From NCBI RefSeq assembly GCF_017794965.1, contig NZ_CP051240.1, positions 682,001 to 746,000 on the forward strand: a DNA stretch of 64,000 nt. The letters are read 5' to 3'. The position numbers and the translations under genes are program-made. The notes beneath the pieces are model-generated. The model was not told where the DNA came from. It did not search any database and worked only from the letters and a program-made list of their open reading frames with translations. This document shows positions 1 to 8,807 of the stretch, piece after piece (the stretch's first letter is position 1; every line of letters begins with the position of its first letter). The DNA is from Alcanivorax sp. Its GTDB lineage: Bacteria > Pseudomonadota > Gammaproteobacteria > Pseudomonadales > Alcanivoracaceae.

Positions 1-179
1 TTGGTGATACTGCCATTCAGTAGCACCGTACCGCTTTAGGATGTAACCAAACAACAGAACAAGTCAAAGGGAAGCGAAAACAAATTCGCCAAAAAAAGGA
101 TGAAGTGTAGGGATGCCGCGCCAGACGTTATCTTTGCGGATACATCCGGTGGCGGCGAAGTAAAATGACTTTCAGTGGG
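1..179. other. no gene recognised at window start
   Basis: This stretch lies downstream of the apaH stop codon. It is less GC-rich than the flanking operon and no open reading frame in it has recognisable protein features. I see no clear terminator hairpin either. Confidence 0.5.
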
Positions 180-989
180 TTACGGGCAGTGGCACTGGAG
201 TCGCACCAGATCATTCAGCCGCAGTGCTGTCAGGCTGCCACCCCATACGCATCCCGTATCCAGTGCTTCCACGCGGTCAACCCCGGTATGCCCTTCCAGG
301 GCGGCCCAGTGGCCGAACAGCAGGCGGGTATCGGTGACCTGGCGCTCGGGGTGCAGGAACCACGGCATATAACCCTGGGGCGGGGCGTCGGCTTCGCCCT
401 TGGTGGTCAGATCCAGAGCCCCGTCTGCGTCAACAAAGCGCATGCGGGTAAAGTGGTTGGTGATGACCCGCCAGCGGTCCGTGCCGGTCAGGCTGTCGTT
501 CCAGCCTGCGGGTTGGTTGCCATACATGTGGGCAAAGAAGTCGCCACTGCGGTCATCCTTCAACACGGCTTCCACCTCACCGGCGCGGCTGCGTGCCTGA
601 TCCAGCGTCCACAGAGGCGGAATGCCGGCATGGGTCATGACGGCCTGATGTTCAGGGAGGTCGATCAGCAACGGGCATTGTTGCAGCCAGTCCAGTAACG
701 CCGTGCGGTCCGGTGCCTCCAGGAGAGCGGCGAGGGTGTCCTTGCGTTTGCTACCGGTGGCGCCATGGGCCACCGCCAGCAAGTGCAGGTCATGATTGCC
801 CAGCACGCAATGAACGTTATCGCGCAGTTCAAACACCCGCCGCAGGGTTCCCAGCGAATCTGGCCCCCGGTTGATCAGATCCCCGGCCAGAAACAGCCGG
901 TCTTTATCCGGATTAAAGGCAATCTTGTCCAAGAGGCAGTCGAACGCGTCCAGACACCCCTGCAGATCCCCAATCGCGTAATCGCTCAC
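180..989 (-). CDS. apaH: Bis(5'-nucleosyl)-tetraphosphatase, symmetrical
   Basis: This protein hydrolyses diadenosine tetraphosphate symmetrically to two ADP, a cytosolic stress-nucleotide clearing reaction. The 269 residues carry the calcineurin-type metallophosphoesterase motifs in order: GDLQG near residues 7-11, GDLINRGPDS near 36-45 and GNHD at 64-67. Its length matches the family. It is the last gene of the lptD-surA-pdxA-rsmA-apaG-apaH series on the minus strand, the classical gammaproteobacterial order. A 7-bp-period repeat lies between it and apaG. Confidence 0.97.
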   Translation of the reverse strand: MSDYAIGDLQGCLDAFDCLLDKIAFNPDKDRLFLAGDLINRGPDSLGTLRRVFELRDNVHCVLGNHDLHLLAVAHGATGSKRKDTLAALLEAPDRTALLDWLQQCPLLIDLPEHQAVMTHAGIPPLWTLDQARSRAGEVEAVLKDDRSGDFFAHMYGNQPAGWNDSLTGTDRWRVITNHFTRMRFVDADGALDLTTKGEADAPPQGYMPWFLHPERQVTDTRLLFGHWAALEGHTGVDRVEALDTGCVWGGSLTALRLNDLVRLQCHCP

Positions 990-1013
990 GATACCGCTCC
1001 TGCTGGCACGGCC

Positions 1014-1038
1014 AGGCGTCGAGCATCAGGCATCAGTC
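1014..1038. repeat. heptamer array, apaG-apaH spacer
   Basis: Three to four imperfect 7-bp units of the AGGCATC type fill most of the 60-bp gap between the apaG stop and the apaH start. The array belongs to the dispersed period-7 family of this window. Confidence 0.6.
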
Positions 1039-1049
1039 GTCCACCGTCA

Positions 1050-1436
1050 TCAATGCAACGCATGGGGTACCGCAAGGGTGAAAGTGGGAATGTCGGCTTC
1101 GAAGTGAATGCCATCTTCGCCGATCATCTGGTAACTGCCGCGCATGCTGCCGACTTCGGTTTCCAGAATGGCGCCGCTGGTGTATTCGAAATGCTGACCC
1201 GGGGCGATGTGCGGTTGTTCGCCGATCACGCCCTCGCCATGCACTTCCTGTACCCGCTCCTTGCCGTCAGTAATGACCCAATGGCGGGTGAGCAGGCGGG
1301 CACTGACGCTGCCCTCGTTGCGGATGGTGATGTGGTAGGCAAACACCCAGCGGTCACTGGCCGGATCGCTCTGATCGGCAAGGTATTCGGTGGCCACGGA
1401 GACCCGGATGTTGTGGCGTGGGTCGGGGGTGGTCAT
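1050..1436 (-). CDS. apaG: ApaG family protein (Co2+/Mg2+ efflux-associated)
   Basis: This is a small protein of 128 residues with the fibronectin-III-like ApaG fold. The Gly-rich stretch GEGVIGEQPHIAPGQ is the family hallmark. ApaG has been linked genetically to cobalt resistance and Ap4A metabolism, but its biochemical function is unsettled. The ATG at 1436 was chosen because an AGGAG site lies about ten bases upstream. A longer in-frame version would run into rsmA in another frame and adds 48 residues of unlikely composition. It lies between rsmA and apaH, as is usual. Confidence 0.95.
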   Translation of the reverse strand: MTTPDPRHNIRVSVATEYLADQSDPASDRWVFAYHITIRNEGSVSARLLTRHWVITDGKERVQEVHGEGVIGEQPHIAPGQHFEYTSGAILETEVGSMRGSYQMIGEDGIHFEADIPTFTLAVPHALH

Positions 1437-1455
1437 ACGCTGGGATTCTCCTGCA

Positions 1456-2253
1456 TTACGATGGGGTGTCGGTATTCGGGCGGCTGATATTGGCCAGGGC
1501 CACGTAGTCTGCCACGCTGAGCTGGTCCGGGCGTAATCCGGCATCGATGCCGGCCTGCTCGAACTGCGCCAGGGTGACAAAGGATTTTAAACTATTGCGG
1601 ATCGCCTTGCGTCGCTGGGTGAAGGCCTGGGCCACCAGGCGGCGCAGGTGGTCTTCATCCTCCGCAGGGTGGGGCGGAGTAGCATGGGGAATCAGCCGAA
1701 CCACGGCGGAATCCACCTTGGGCGGTGGGCTGAAGGCTCCCGGTGGGACGAAGAACAGGTAATCCGCCTGACAATGGTACTGCACCATGATCGACAGGCG
1801 CCCCCAGTCCCGGGTGCCGGGGCTGGCGGTGAGGCGGTCCACCACTTCTTTCTGCAGCATGAAGGTCATGTCGCTGATGGCCTCTGACTGCGATAGCAGG
1901 TGGAAAATCAGCGGGGTAGAGATGTTGTAGGGCAGGTTGCCGATCACCCGCAGGGGCTTGTCCGCCGGCTTGAGGGTGCGGAAATCGAACTTCAGCGCAT
2001 CGGACTCATGAATGGTCAGCCGGTCCGGCGTGTTTTCCTCACGGAGCAGGGCAATCAGGTCCCGGTCCAGCTCTACCACGTGCAGATGGGGAATCTCTTC
2101 CAGCAGCGGGTAGGTGAGGGCGCCACGGCCCGGCCCGATTTCCACCAGGGTGTCCCCTTGCTGCAGGCCCAGGGTACGGATCATGCGGTCGACCAGGTTG
2201 CGATCGTGCAGGAAGTGCTGGCCAAAGCGTTTGCGGGTGCGATGTTCTGTCAT
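1456..2253 (-). CDS. rsmA: 16S rRNA (adenine(1518)-N6/adenine(1519)-N6)-dimethyltransferase
   Basis: Also called KsgA, this enzyme dimethylates two adjacent adenosines in the 3' hairpin of 16S rRNA during late 30S maturation. The 265-residue protein shows FGQHFL at residues 10-15, the SAM-binding motif EIGPGRG near 38-44 and the catalytic NLPY at 106-109, followed by the C-terminal rRNA-binding domain. The ATG at 2253 starts two bases after the pdxA TGA, so translation is probably coupled. A TTG five codons upstream is possible but would lie inside pdxA. Confidence 0.97.
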   Translation of the reverse strand: MTEHRTRKRFGQHFLHDRNLVDRMIRTLGLQQGDTLVEIGPGRGALTYPLLEEIPHLHVVELDRDLIALLREENTPDRLTIHESDALKFDFRTLKPADKPLRVIGNLPYNISTPLIFHLLSQSEAISDMTFMLQKEVVDRLTASPGTRDWGRLSIMVQYHCQADYLFFVPPGAFSPPPKVDSAVVRLIPHATPPHPAEDEDHLRRLVAQAFTQRRKAIRNSLKSFVTLAQFEQAGIDAGLRPDQLSVADYVALANISRPNTDTPS

Positions 2254-2254
2254 G

Positions 2255-3262
2255 TCATGCGTCCTCAAGGGCGGCCAGGTTCAGTGCCAGCCGGGTGGCA
2301 GCCACCAGACTGCCGGCCTTCGCCATGCCGGTGCCGGCCAACTCAAAGGCGGTGCCGTGGTCCACGGAGGTGCGGATAAAGGGCAGCCCCAGGGTGATAT
2401 TGATGGCCTCGCCAAAGCCGGCGCACTTGAGCACGGGTAGCCCCTGGTCATGGTACATGGCCAGCACCGCATCGTGCTTTTCCAGTAAATGGGGCTGAAA
2501 GGCGGTGTCGGCGGGGAGGGGGCCGGTGAGCTCAAAACCCTGGTCCCGTAACTGTTGCAGGGTGGGTATGATCACCTCCAGCTCTTCCCGGCCAAGATGG
2601 CCGCCTTCCCCGGCATGGGGATTGAGCCCCAGCACCATGATACGGGGCACCGAAATACGGTACTTGTCCACCAGGTCGTCACGCAGAATGGTCAGGGTGC
2701 GAATCAGGCTGTCCGGAGTAATGGCCGCCGGCACCTGGCTCAGCGGCAGGTGGGTGGTGGCCAGGGCGACGCGCAGATCCTTCGCGGTGAGCATCATCAC
2801 TACCCGGTCCACGCCGGCCTGTTCGGCCAGAAACTCGGTATGCCCGGTAAAGGCCGGATAGCCGCCGTCGCAGAGGATGTTCTTGGCTACCGGTGCGGTG
2901 ACCATGGCGGAAAAGGTGCCGTCCATGCAGCCTCGCGCGGCCCGGGTGAGCATCTCGATGGTGCCGGATGCGGTGGCCGGGTCCGGCTGTCCGGCGGTCA
3001 CCGCTGCGCCGGCAGGGGTATGCCAGACGGAGACGAAATCGGAAGTCAGCGGGTCGCGAATGGCGGGCTCACCGGGTTGCCAGTCCCACAGGTGTGGCGT
3101 CATGCCGAGTAGCTTTGCTCGCTGCTCCAGCACCTGGCGGTCGCCAATGATTACCAGCGGTTTGCCGGGAAACAGCGCCGGCAACGCCAGCGCCAGGTCC
3201 GGGCCAATACCGGCAGGGTCACCACAGGTGATGGCGATGGGGGAGGGGGGCGTAGCAGGCAT
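2255..3262 (-). CDS. pdxA: 4-hydroxythreonine-4-phosphate dehydrogenase
   Basis: PdxA oxidises 4-phosphohydroxy-L-threonine in the DXP-dependent pyridoxal phosphate pathway. The 335-residue sequence opens with the family signature ITCGDPAGIGPD. It keeps the metal-site His contexts TGHTEF, LNPHAGE and YHDQGLPVLK. The ATG at 3262 gives a normal length; a longer ORF form adds 20 unlikely residues encoded by spacer DNA. It sits between surA and rsmA in the conserved operon. Confidence 0.97.
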   Translation of the reverse strand: MPATPPSPIAITCGDPAGIGPDLALALPALFPGKPLVIIGDRQVLEQRAKLLGMTPHLWDWQPGEPAIRDPLTSDFVSVWHTPAGAAVTAGQPDPATASGTIEMLTRAARGCMDGTFSAMVTAPVAKNILCDGGYPAFTGHTEFLAEQAGVDRVVMMLTAKDLRVALATTHLPLSQVPAAITPDSLIRTLTILRDDLVDKYRISVPRIMVLGLNPHAGEGGHLGREELEVIIPTLQQLRDQGFELTGPLPADTAFQPHLLEKHDAVLAMYHDQGLPVLKCAGFGEAINITLGLPFIRTSVDHGTAFELAGTGMAKAGSLVAATRLALNLAALEDA

Positions 3263-3308
3263 GCCTAGACGCTTGCCCTGGTCTCGGCACGGCGCAGTCT
3301 GGCACAGC

Positions 3309-3350
3309 CAGGCGTCAGGCATCCGGCGTCAGGCATCAGGCGTCTCACAG
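3309..3350. repeat. heptamer array abutting surA stop
   Basis: Five to six 7-bp units alternate between CAGGCGT and CAGGCAT, with one substituted copy, and run into the surA stop codon (TGA on the minus strand at 3347-3345). Read in the surA direction, each unit supplies a TGA-like triplet in a shifting frame. Confidence 0.8.
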
Positions 3351-4670
3351 CCTCACATCCACATAGGATTCGCTGCGCTGTTCCTGCACCCAGATTTCCA
3401 GTTCTTCCTCGAAGCGGCGCTTCTGCAGGGCCTGGGTGGCCTGCATGCGACGGAATTCGTCGCTCATGTCCGCATCGCGAACAGCATCCACGCGCAGGAA
3501 ATGCCAGCCGAACTGGGTTTCGAACACTGGTGACAGCTGGCCCTGGGGTGTGTTGAGCATCATTTCTTCGAATTCCGGCACCATCTCACCCTTGCTGACC
3601 CAGCCCAGCTCACCGCCGTTACGGGCGCTGCCGGGGTCGTCGGAGTATTCCGCAGCCACCCGGGGGAATTCCGCCTCGCCGTTGGCGATGCGGTCATGCA
3701 GGCGGTTGGCCTGAGCCAGGGCCTGCTCATTGCTGGTCAGGGCGTCGGTCTTGATCAGCACGTGCCTTACCTGATACTGGGTGACCACCTTTTCGGCGCC
3801 GCCACGGCGGTCAATCATCTTGAGCAGGTGGAAGCCGGCACCGGAACGGATGGGTGAGGAAATCTGGCCTTTGTCCAGGCTCATCGCGGCTTCAGAGAAC
3901 AGGGTGGGCCACTGGGCGGCCGGGCGCCAGCCCAGGTCGCCGCCTTCCAGCGCCTTGGGACCATCGGAATTGGCCACGGCCAGCTGGGCGAAATCCTCGC
4001 CCTGCTGCAGACGATCCTGGATATCCTCCACTTTGCGGTTGGCTGCCTGAATGTCTTCCGGGGTGGCGCCAGAGGGTACCCGAACCAGGATATGGCCCAG
4101 GTGGAAGTCTTCCTCGAACATCTGTTTGCCCATTTCCGAGTTCAGGAAACGGTCCACTTCACGGTCCGTCACCCGGATACGGGATGCCACGCTGCGCTGC
4201 TGCAGGCGGGAGATGATCATGTCGCCACGAATCTGTTCGCGGAACTGGGGCCAGTTGTAGCCGTCCTGCTGCAGGGCGGCGGCAAATTCTTCCAGCGTCA
4301 TGCCGTTCTGACGGGCGATACCGGCCAGCGCCTGGTTCAGGGTGGCTTCATCCACCTTGATGCCGGCACGGTCGGCCAGCTGCAGTTGCACGCGCTCCAG
4401 AATCATGCGGTCCAGCACCTGTTCGCGCATGATGGCCGGCGGCGGCAGGGGCTGGCCATTTTCCTGGAACTGCAGCGCGATGATATTGATGCGCTCATCC
4501 AGCTCGCTGGCCATGATGGCGCCATCGTTCACCACCGCCACAATCCGGTCCAGCATCTCCACCTTGGCCTGGCCCAACAACGGCAGGCACAGGGCGGCAA
4601 TCATCAACAGTCCCCGCAGGGGACGTGCGCGTTGCGTGCTGCGTGAAGCGTGCAGCGTTCCGTTATTCAT
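3345..4670 (-). CDS. surA: Periplasmic chaperone / peptidylprolyl isomerase SurA
   Basis: SurA escorts unfolded outer-membrane proteins, including LptD, through the periplasm. The 441-residue precursor has a hydrophobic signal segment (about residues 20-36, ending GQA). An N-terminal SurA domain (ML-DRIVAVVND) and two parvulin PPIase domains (ILVRVPSG... and VRHVLIKTDALT...) follow. The ATG at 4670 overlaps the lptD TAA, and AGGAGAG inside the end of lptD serves as ribosome-binding site. Residues about 4-15 are encoded by a 7-bp-period repeat, which gives an unusually long basic n-region ahead of the signal helix. Confidence 0.97.
   Translation of the reverse strand: MNNGTLHASRSTQRARPLRGLLMIAALCLPLLGQAKVEMLDRIVAVVNDGAIMASELDERINIIALQFQENGQPLPPPAIMREQVLDRMILERVQLQLADRAGIKVDEATLNQALAGIARQNGMTLEEFAAALQQDGYNWPQFREQIRGDMIISRLQQRSVASRIRVTDREVDRFLNSEMGKQMFEEDFHLGHILVRVPSGATPEDIQAANRKVEDIQDRLQQGEDFAQLAVANSDGPKALEGGDLGWRPAAQWPTLFSEAAMSLDKGQISSPIRSGAGFHLLKMIDRRGGAEKVVTQYQVRHVLIKTDALTSNEQALAQANRLHDRIANGEAEFPRVAAEYSDDPGSARNGGELGWVSKGEMVPEFEEMMLNTPQGQLSPVFETQFGWHFLRVDAVRDADMSDEFRRMQATQALQKRRFEEELEIWVQEQRSESYVDVRL
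4627..4661. repeat. heptamer array inside surA coding start
   Basis: Five consecutive 7-bp units (GCGTGAA-type on the plus strand) lie within codons about 4-15 of surA. They encode the polar, basic start of its signal peptide. This is the only clear array of the family within a protein-coding region here. Confidence 0.8.
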
Positions 4671-6942
4671 ATTCTCTCCTGTATCCCGGGATGCTGCGTT
4701 CCAGCAGGGAGTCCACCTGCCCGCCAAAGCCACCCAGGCCAATCATCTGAATCTGGAGCCAGATAGTGCTGTCACCTTCCAGATCGCCGTCACCGTCTTC
4801 ATCGGTGAGTTCGCGCTGGCTGAGCAGGCGCAGTTTCCAGCAGCAGTTGCGGTATTCGGCCCCTGCCATGGTTTCCAGTGTGCGTTGGTTATCCAGGTCG
4901 TACATCCAGCGACCGACCACGCGCCAGTGCCGGTGGACCGGCACAATGGCGCTGATCTCGGATTCCTGAATATCGTCGGCGGGGCGGTCGTGGTAACCCA
5001 CGTTGAAGACCCGTCGCTCGCGGTCGTTGTAGCCGATCTGGAAATTGGAGCGCTCGCGCTCGTTTTCCTCAAGATCCCACTGTGCCTCTGTATAGAGGTA
5101 CCAATCGCTGGCAAAGTTCCATCGGGCGTCGCCCACCAGCGGGGTCTGGTCATCGGTGGGGTCTTCCAGGGGATCGTCGGTCACTACTTTGCGATCGTCA
5201 AAGTAGAAGCCCTGGGCCACCCGCAGGCGCAGTTGTTCGCGGCCGGAGGCATCATGGAGGAAACGGCTGGTCAGGCCCAGTGCTATCTTCTCCTCGTCAC
5301 CAATGCGGTCATAGCCGATAAAGCGGTTTTCCCGGAACAGGGCATTGTAGGAGAAGGTCAGTTCGCGGCTGTCGAAATTGGGCAGCCCGCTCTGGTCCTC
5401 ATAGGCCACCTTGTTGAAGAACAGGCGCGGCTCCAGGGTTTGGGTGTAGCTGGTACCAAACCAGTTGCCGGGGCGCTCGAAGATCATGCCGGAGTCCACG
5501 CTGGCCCCCCAGGTGGTGAGCTCCGGGCGCTCTTCTTCGCCCATGGGCACGTCGTCCAGCTGGTAACGGGTGTGGTAGATGCGGCCACGGGGCTCCAGAT
5601 AGCCCCAGGTGTTCTGCAGACGCAGGCTCAGGGCCGGCGCCATATGGCCACGCAGGCCGGTGGCCTTGCCGCTGTCATCGGTGCTGCTGCGGTCGAAGGC
5701 GGTCACATCCGACAGCCACAGCCCTTTCAGAGGGCCAAACAGTGTGGGGTCGCCGGTCAGCTGCAGCTGCGGCAAACGCCGATAGGGCAGGTCTTCATCC
5801 GCCAGGGTGGGGTCGATGGTCTGCCAGGACTGCATCCGCCCCAGTACCTGCCAGGTGCGGCCGTAGTAGCGGGCTTCGGCCAGGCGTGGAAGGTGGGTTT
5901 GCGAGCTGATTTCCAGCCCGGTATCCAGATCCTTGAAGTAAAAGTCATCCGACACGTAATTGAAGTCGGTCTCCAGGGTCCAGCGGCCCACGCTGCCGTT
6001 GTGGGTCCAGCGGGCGACTTCACGGTCTTCGTTGTCGAACTTGCGGTCGTTGAACAGGATGCCGTAGCTGATGTCGCCCTCACCGTACGGGGTGAGATAG
6101 CGGAACTCGGAATCGATGCCGCTGCCCCGGCCGTCGATATAACGGGGGGCCAGGGTGGCATCCATCTGCGGATGAATATTGATGTAGACCGGCTGGGAAA
6201 TATCCAGCCCGTTGGCGTCACCAATGCTGATGGTAGGGAACAGCAGGCCGGTCTTGCGGCGATCATCAATGGGGAAGGTGATCCAGGGCAGCCAGAATAC
6301 CGGCGTGCTCTTGACCTTGAGGACCACATTCTCCGCTTCGCCCCAGCCCTTGTCCCGATCCAGGGAAATGCGCTTGCCATGGAGGGACCAGCCATTGGAA
6401 CCCGGCGCACAGGTGGTGTAGCTGCCGTTGGTAATGGTGGTGGTGTTGCCCTGAATGGTGATGTAGTCGGCGCTGCCCCGGGAGGCAATATCGAACAGGG
6501 AATAGCGTACCCCCTGCAGGGTGCCTTCCCGGCGGCGGGTCTGGCCGCTCATGTTATCGGCAATAAAGGTGGCCTGGTCGCTTTCCAGGCGCATGCCGCT
6601 CTCCAGCTCGTATTTGCCGGTAGACTGGTCCAGCCGGGCGCTGTCAGTGGTGATCCGGCGGCCGGGCTGTTCGATCAGCACATCGCCATCCAGCGAGATC
6701 AGGCCATTCTGGGTCAGGGTGGAATGGTCGGCGGTCACCACGGTGTCGCTACCCTCGACGGGCAGGCCCACACTGGGGTTGTAATACATGCCGCCGCACC
6801 AATCCGGCACAACGCGTTGCTGTACCGGCGGGAACGTGGCCATCTCTTCGCGGTCTACCCAGTTCAGGTCGTTATCCGCGGTGCTGGCCCCGGCCAATAA
6901 CAGCAGGGCGGGTAGTAGAATTCGTTGTGTGGGCAGTGGCAT
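4663..6942 (-). CDS. lptD: LPS-assembly outer membrane protein LptD
   Basis: LptD is the outer-membrane beta-barrel that, plugged by LptE, inserts lipopolysaccharide into the outer leaflet. The 759-residue precursor starts with a signal peptide (hydrophobic core LLPALLLLAGAS). It has an OstA/LptA-like periplasmic domain in the first third (VVTADHSTLTQNGLISLDGDV) and a long barrel domain. The disulfide Cys residues are visible: DWCGG near the N-terminus, TTCAPG, and a C-terminal CC pair (RNCCWK). The ATG at 6942 directly precedes the signal peptide. It overlaps surA by eight bases and is divergent from amgK. Confidence 0.97.
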   Translation of the reverse strand: MPLPTQRILLPALLLLAGASTADNDLNWVDREEMATFPPVQQRVVPDWCGGMYYNPSVGLPVEGSDTVVTADHSTLTQNGLISLDGDVLIEQPGRRITTDSARLDQSTGKYELESGMRLESDQATFIADNMSGQTRRREGTLQGVRYSLFDIASRGSADYITIQGNTTTITNGSYTTCAPGSNGWSLHGKRISLDRDKGWGEAENVVLKVKSTPVFWLPWITFPIDDRRKTGLLFPTISIGDANGLDISQPVYINIHPQMDATLAPRYIDGRGSGIDSEFRYLTPYGEGDISYGILFNDRKFDNEDREVARWTHNGSVGRWTLETDFNYVSDDFYFKDLDTGLEISSQTHLPRLAEARYYGRTWQVLGRMQSWQTIDPTLADEDLPYRRLPQLQLTGDPTLFGPLKGLWLSDVTAFDRSSTDDSGKATGLRGHMAPALSLRLQNTWGYLEPRGRIYHTRYQLDDVPMGEEERPELTTWGASVDSGMIFERPGNWFGTSYTQTLEPRLFFNKVAYEDQSGLPNFDSRELTFSYNALFRENRFIGYDRIGDEEKIALGLTSRFLHDASGREQLRLRVAQGFYFDDRKVVTDDPLEDPTDDQTPLVGDARWNFASDWYLYTEAQWDLEENERERSNFQIGYNDRERRVFNVGYHDRPADDIQESEISAIVPVHRHWRVVGRWMYDLDNQRTLETMAGAEYRNCCWKLRLLSQRELTDEDGDGDLEGDSTIWLQIQMIGLGGFGGQVDSLLERSIPGYRREYE

Positions 6943-7031
6943 CAGCTGCTCAGAACAGGTAAAAAGGCCGTTTTGCACCGCGCGGGCGTCCCGTGCGGTA
7001 AAAGCGGCAGTGTAATGGAACAAGGAAGGCA

Positions 7032-8030
7032 ATGCAGCCTGATAAAAGTAATTCTCACGTAGATCTGCGTAAGCAGACGTTGGACAAGTGGGTGAGCGCT
7101 CACCTTGGCGCTACCCTTGAGGGCGTCCCGGCCTCCGCCGACGCCAGTTTCCGCCGCTATTTTCGCTATGAGCACGCCGGGCAGACCCTGGTGGCCATGG
7201 ATGCGCCGCCGGAGCAGGAAGACTGCCGGCCCTTTATTGATGTGGCCGCGCGCCTGCGAGAGGCCGGTGTTCATGTGCCAAAGATCATCGAACAGGATCT
7301 GGAACAGGGCTTCCTGTTGCTCACCGACATGGGCACCGAGACCTGGCTCACCGCCCTCTGCGAGGCCAATGCGGATGAATGGTATGCCGCGGCTATCGAT
7401 ACCCTGATCACCCAGCAGAAGCACGCCCGCACCGAGGGCCTGCCGGAGTACGACGAGGCCCTGCTGCAGCGGGAACTGGAACTGTTCCCCCAGTGGTACC
7501 TGTTCCGGCACAGGGAGAAGGTGGTCACCGGTGAGCTGCGCCAGCGGCTGGACAAGGTGTTTGACGTCCTGATCGAGTCGGCTCTGGCCCAGCCCAGGGT
7601 GTTCGTTCACCGGGACTACATGCCCCGCAACCTGATGGTGTCCGAGCCCAACCCGGGCGTGATCGATTTCCAGGATGCCGTGGCTGGCCCCATTACCTAC
7701 GACGTGATCAGCCTGTTCAAGGATGCCTTCCTGAGCTGGCCGGAACAGCGGGTGGAAGGCTGGCTGCGCCAGTACCACCAAAAAGCTCAGGCCGCCGGCC
7801 TGCCGGTACCGGACGCCTTTGAAGACTTCCAGCGCGATTGCGACCTGATGGGCGCCCAGCGCCACATCAAGGTGATCGGCATCTTTGCCCGCATCTGTCA
7901 TCGTGACGGCAAGCCCAAATACCTGGGGGATGTGCCGCGCTTCTTCGCCTACCTGCGTACCGTCATCGCCCGTCGACCGGAGCTGGCGGACCTGCAGTGG
8001 GTGCTGGACCAGATCGAGGACAACGAGTGA
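7032..8030 (+). CDS. amgK: N-acetylmuramate/N-acetylglucosamine anomeric kinase
   Basis: AmgK phosphorylates the anomeric carbon of MurNAc (and GlcNAc) in the peptidoglycan-recycling shortcut that bypasses de novo UDP-MurNAc synthesis. The 332-residue protein belongs to the aminoglycoside phosphotransferase (APH) fold. The catalytic loop VHRDYMPRNLM and the metal-binding DFQDA lie in its central part. AAGGAAGG precedes the ATG. Its stop overlaps the GTG start of murU, so the two pathway steps are coupled. It is divergent from lptD, the same placement as in Pseudomonas. Confidence 0.93.
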   Translation: MQPDKSNSHVDLRKQTLDKWVSAHLGATLEGVPASADASFRRYFRYEHAGQTLVAMDAPPEQEDCRPFIDVAARLREAGVHVPKIIEQDLEQGFLLLTDMGTETWLTALCEANADEWYAAAIDTLITQQKHARTEGLPEYDEALLQRELELFPQWYLFRHREKVVTGELRQRLDKVFDVLIESALAQPRVFVHRDYMPRNLMVSEPNPGVIDFQDAVAGPITYDVISLFKDAFLSWPEQRVEGWLRQYHQKAQAAGLPVPDAFEDFQRDCDLMGAQRHIKVIGIFARICHRDGKPKYLGDVPRFFAYLRTVIARRPELADLQWVLDQIEDNE

Positions 8031-8692
8031 AGGCCATGATCCTGGCCGCCGGCTACGGCAAGCGCATGCGGCCGCTCACCGATCACACCCCCAAGCCCCT
8101 GCTGCAGGCGGGGGGCAAGGCGTTGATCGAATACCACATCGAGAGACTGCGCGATGCCGGTATCGATTCCCTGGTGATCAACAGCGGCTGGCTGGGTGAC
8201 AAGCTGGCCGAGGCCCTGGGCGACGGCAGCCGCTACGGCATCCCCATCGCCTGGTCCCATGAAGGCACCCCGCTGGAAACCGCCGGCGGTATCAAGCGCG
8301 CCCTGCCGCTGCTGGGCGATGACCCCTTCCTGTTGGTCAACGGCGATATCTGGACCGATTTCGACTTCCAGCCGCTGCTGGCGGACCGCCCCGATCCCGT
8401 CCATCTGGTGCTGGTGAATAACCCCGAGCATCACCCCGCGGGCGATTTCCATCTGACAGAAGGGGGCCGGTTGCGCGATAATGCCGAGCCCAGACATACC
8501 TACGCCGGCATCGGCCGCTTTGATCCGGCCCTGTTTGCCGCGCTGCCGGAAGGCGAAGCCAAGCTGGCCCCGCTGCTGCGCGCCGCCATGGCGGAAGACG
8601 CCGCCAGCGGCGAGCATCACCAAGGCCAGTGGTGGGACATCGGCACCCCGGAACGTCTGGAGGAACTGGATCGGTTACTGACCCAACGCTGA
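8027..8692 (+). CDS. murU: N-acetylmuramate alpha-1-phosphate uridylyltransferase
   Basis: MurU makes UDP-MurNAc from MurNAc-1-phosphate, completing the AmgK/MurU recycling route. The product is a 221-residue nucleotidyltransferase with the signature MILAAGYGKRMRPLT and KPLL near its start, and the metal-site NGDIWTD in the middle. I chose the GTG at 8027 because it overlaps the amgK stop (GTGA) and gives the usual V/M-KAMILAAG start. An ATG three codons later is possible but would trim the first strand. Confidence 0.93.
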   Translation: MKAMILAAGYGKRMRPLTDHTPKPLLQAGGKALIEYHIERLRDAGIDSLVINSGWLGDKLAEALGDGSRYGIPIAWSHEGTPLETAGGIKRALPLLGDDPFLLVNGDIWTDFDFQPLLADRPDPVHLVLVNNPEHHPAGDFHLTEGGRLRDNAEPRHTYAGIGRFDPALFAALPEGEAKLAPLLRAAMAEDAASGEHHQGQWWDIGTPERLEELDRLLTQR

Positions 8693-8702
8693 AAACAAAA
8701 TT

Positions 8703-8770
8703 TGTAGGAGCGGTCGTTGGACCGCGATTTCTGCCCGTGGCGCTTTCGCGGTGGAACCACCGCTCCTACA
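8703..8770. repeat. REP-like inverted pair, murU-rpe spacer
   Basis: TGTAGGAGCGGTC at the left and its inverted counterpart ending CCGCTCCTACA at the right form two hairpins facing each other. It is one of about sixteen copies or half-copies of the TGTAGGAGC family in this window. Confidence 0.8.
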
Positions 8771-8807
8771 GACGCTGCTGCGCCAACTGCACTTTTGAGG
8801 ATTTATC

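Noticed and set aside
4342..6900. 852-residue open frame on the plus strand opposite lptD
   Set aside because: It is a shadow frame of GC-rich coding DNA on the opposite strand; lptD has a signal peptide, conserved Cys and domain patterns, while the shadow has no recognisable motif.
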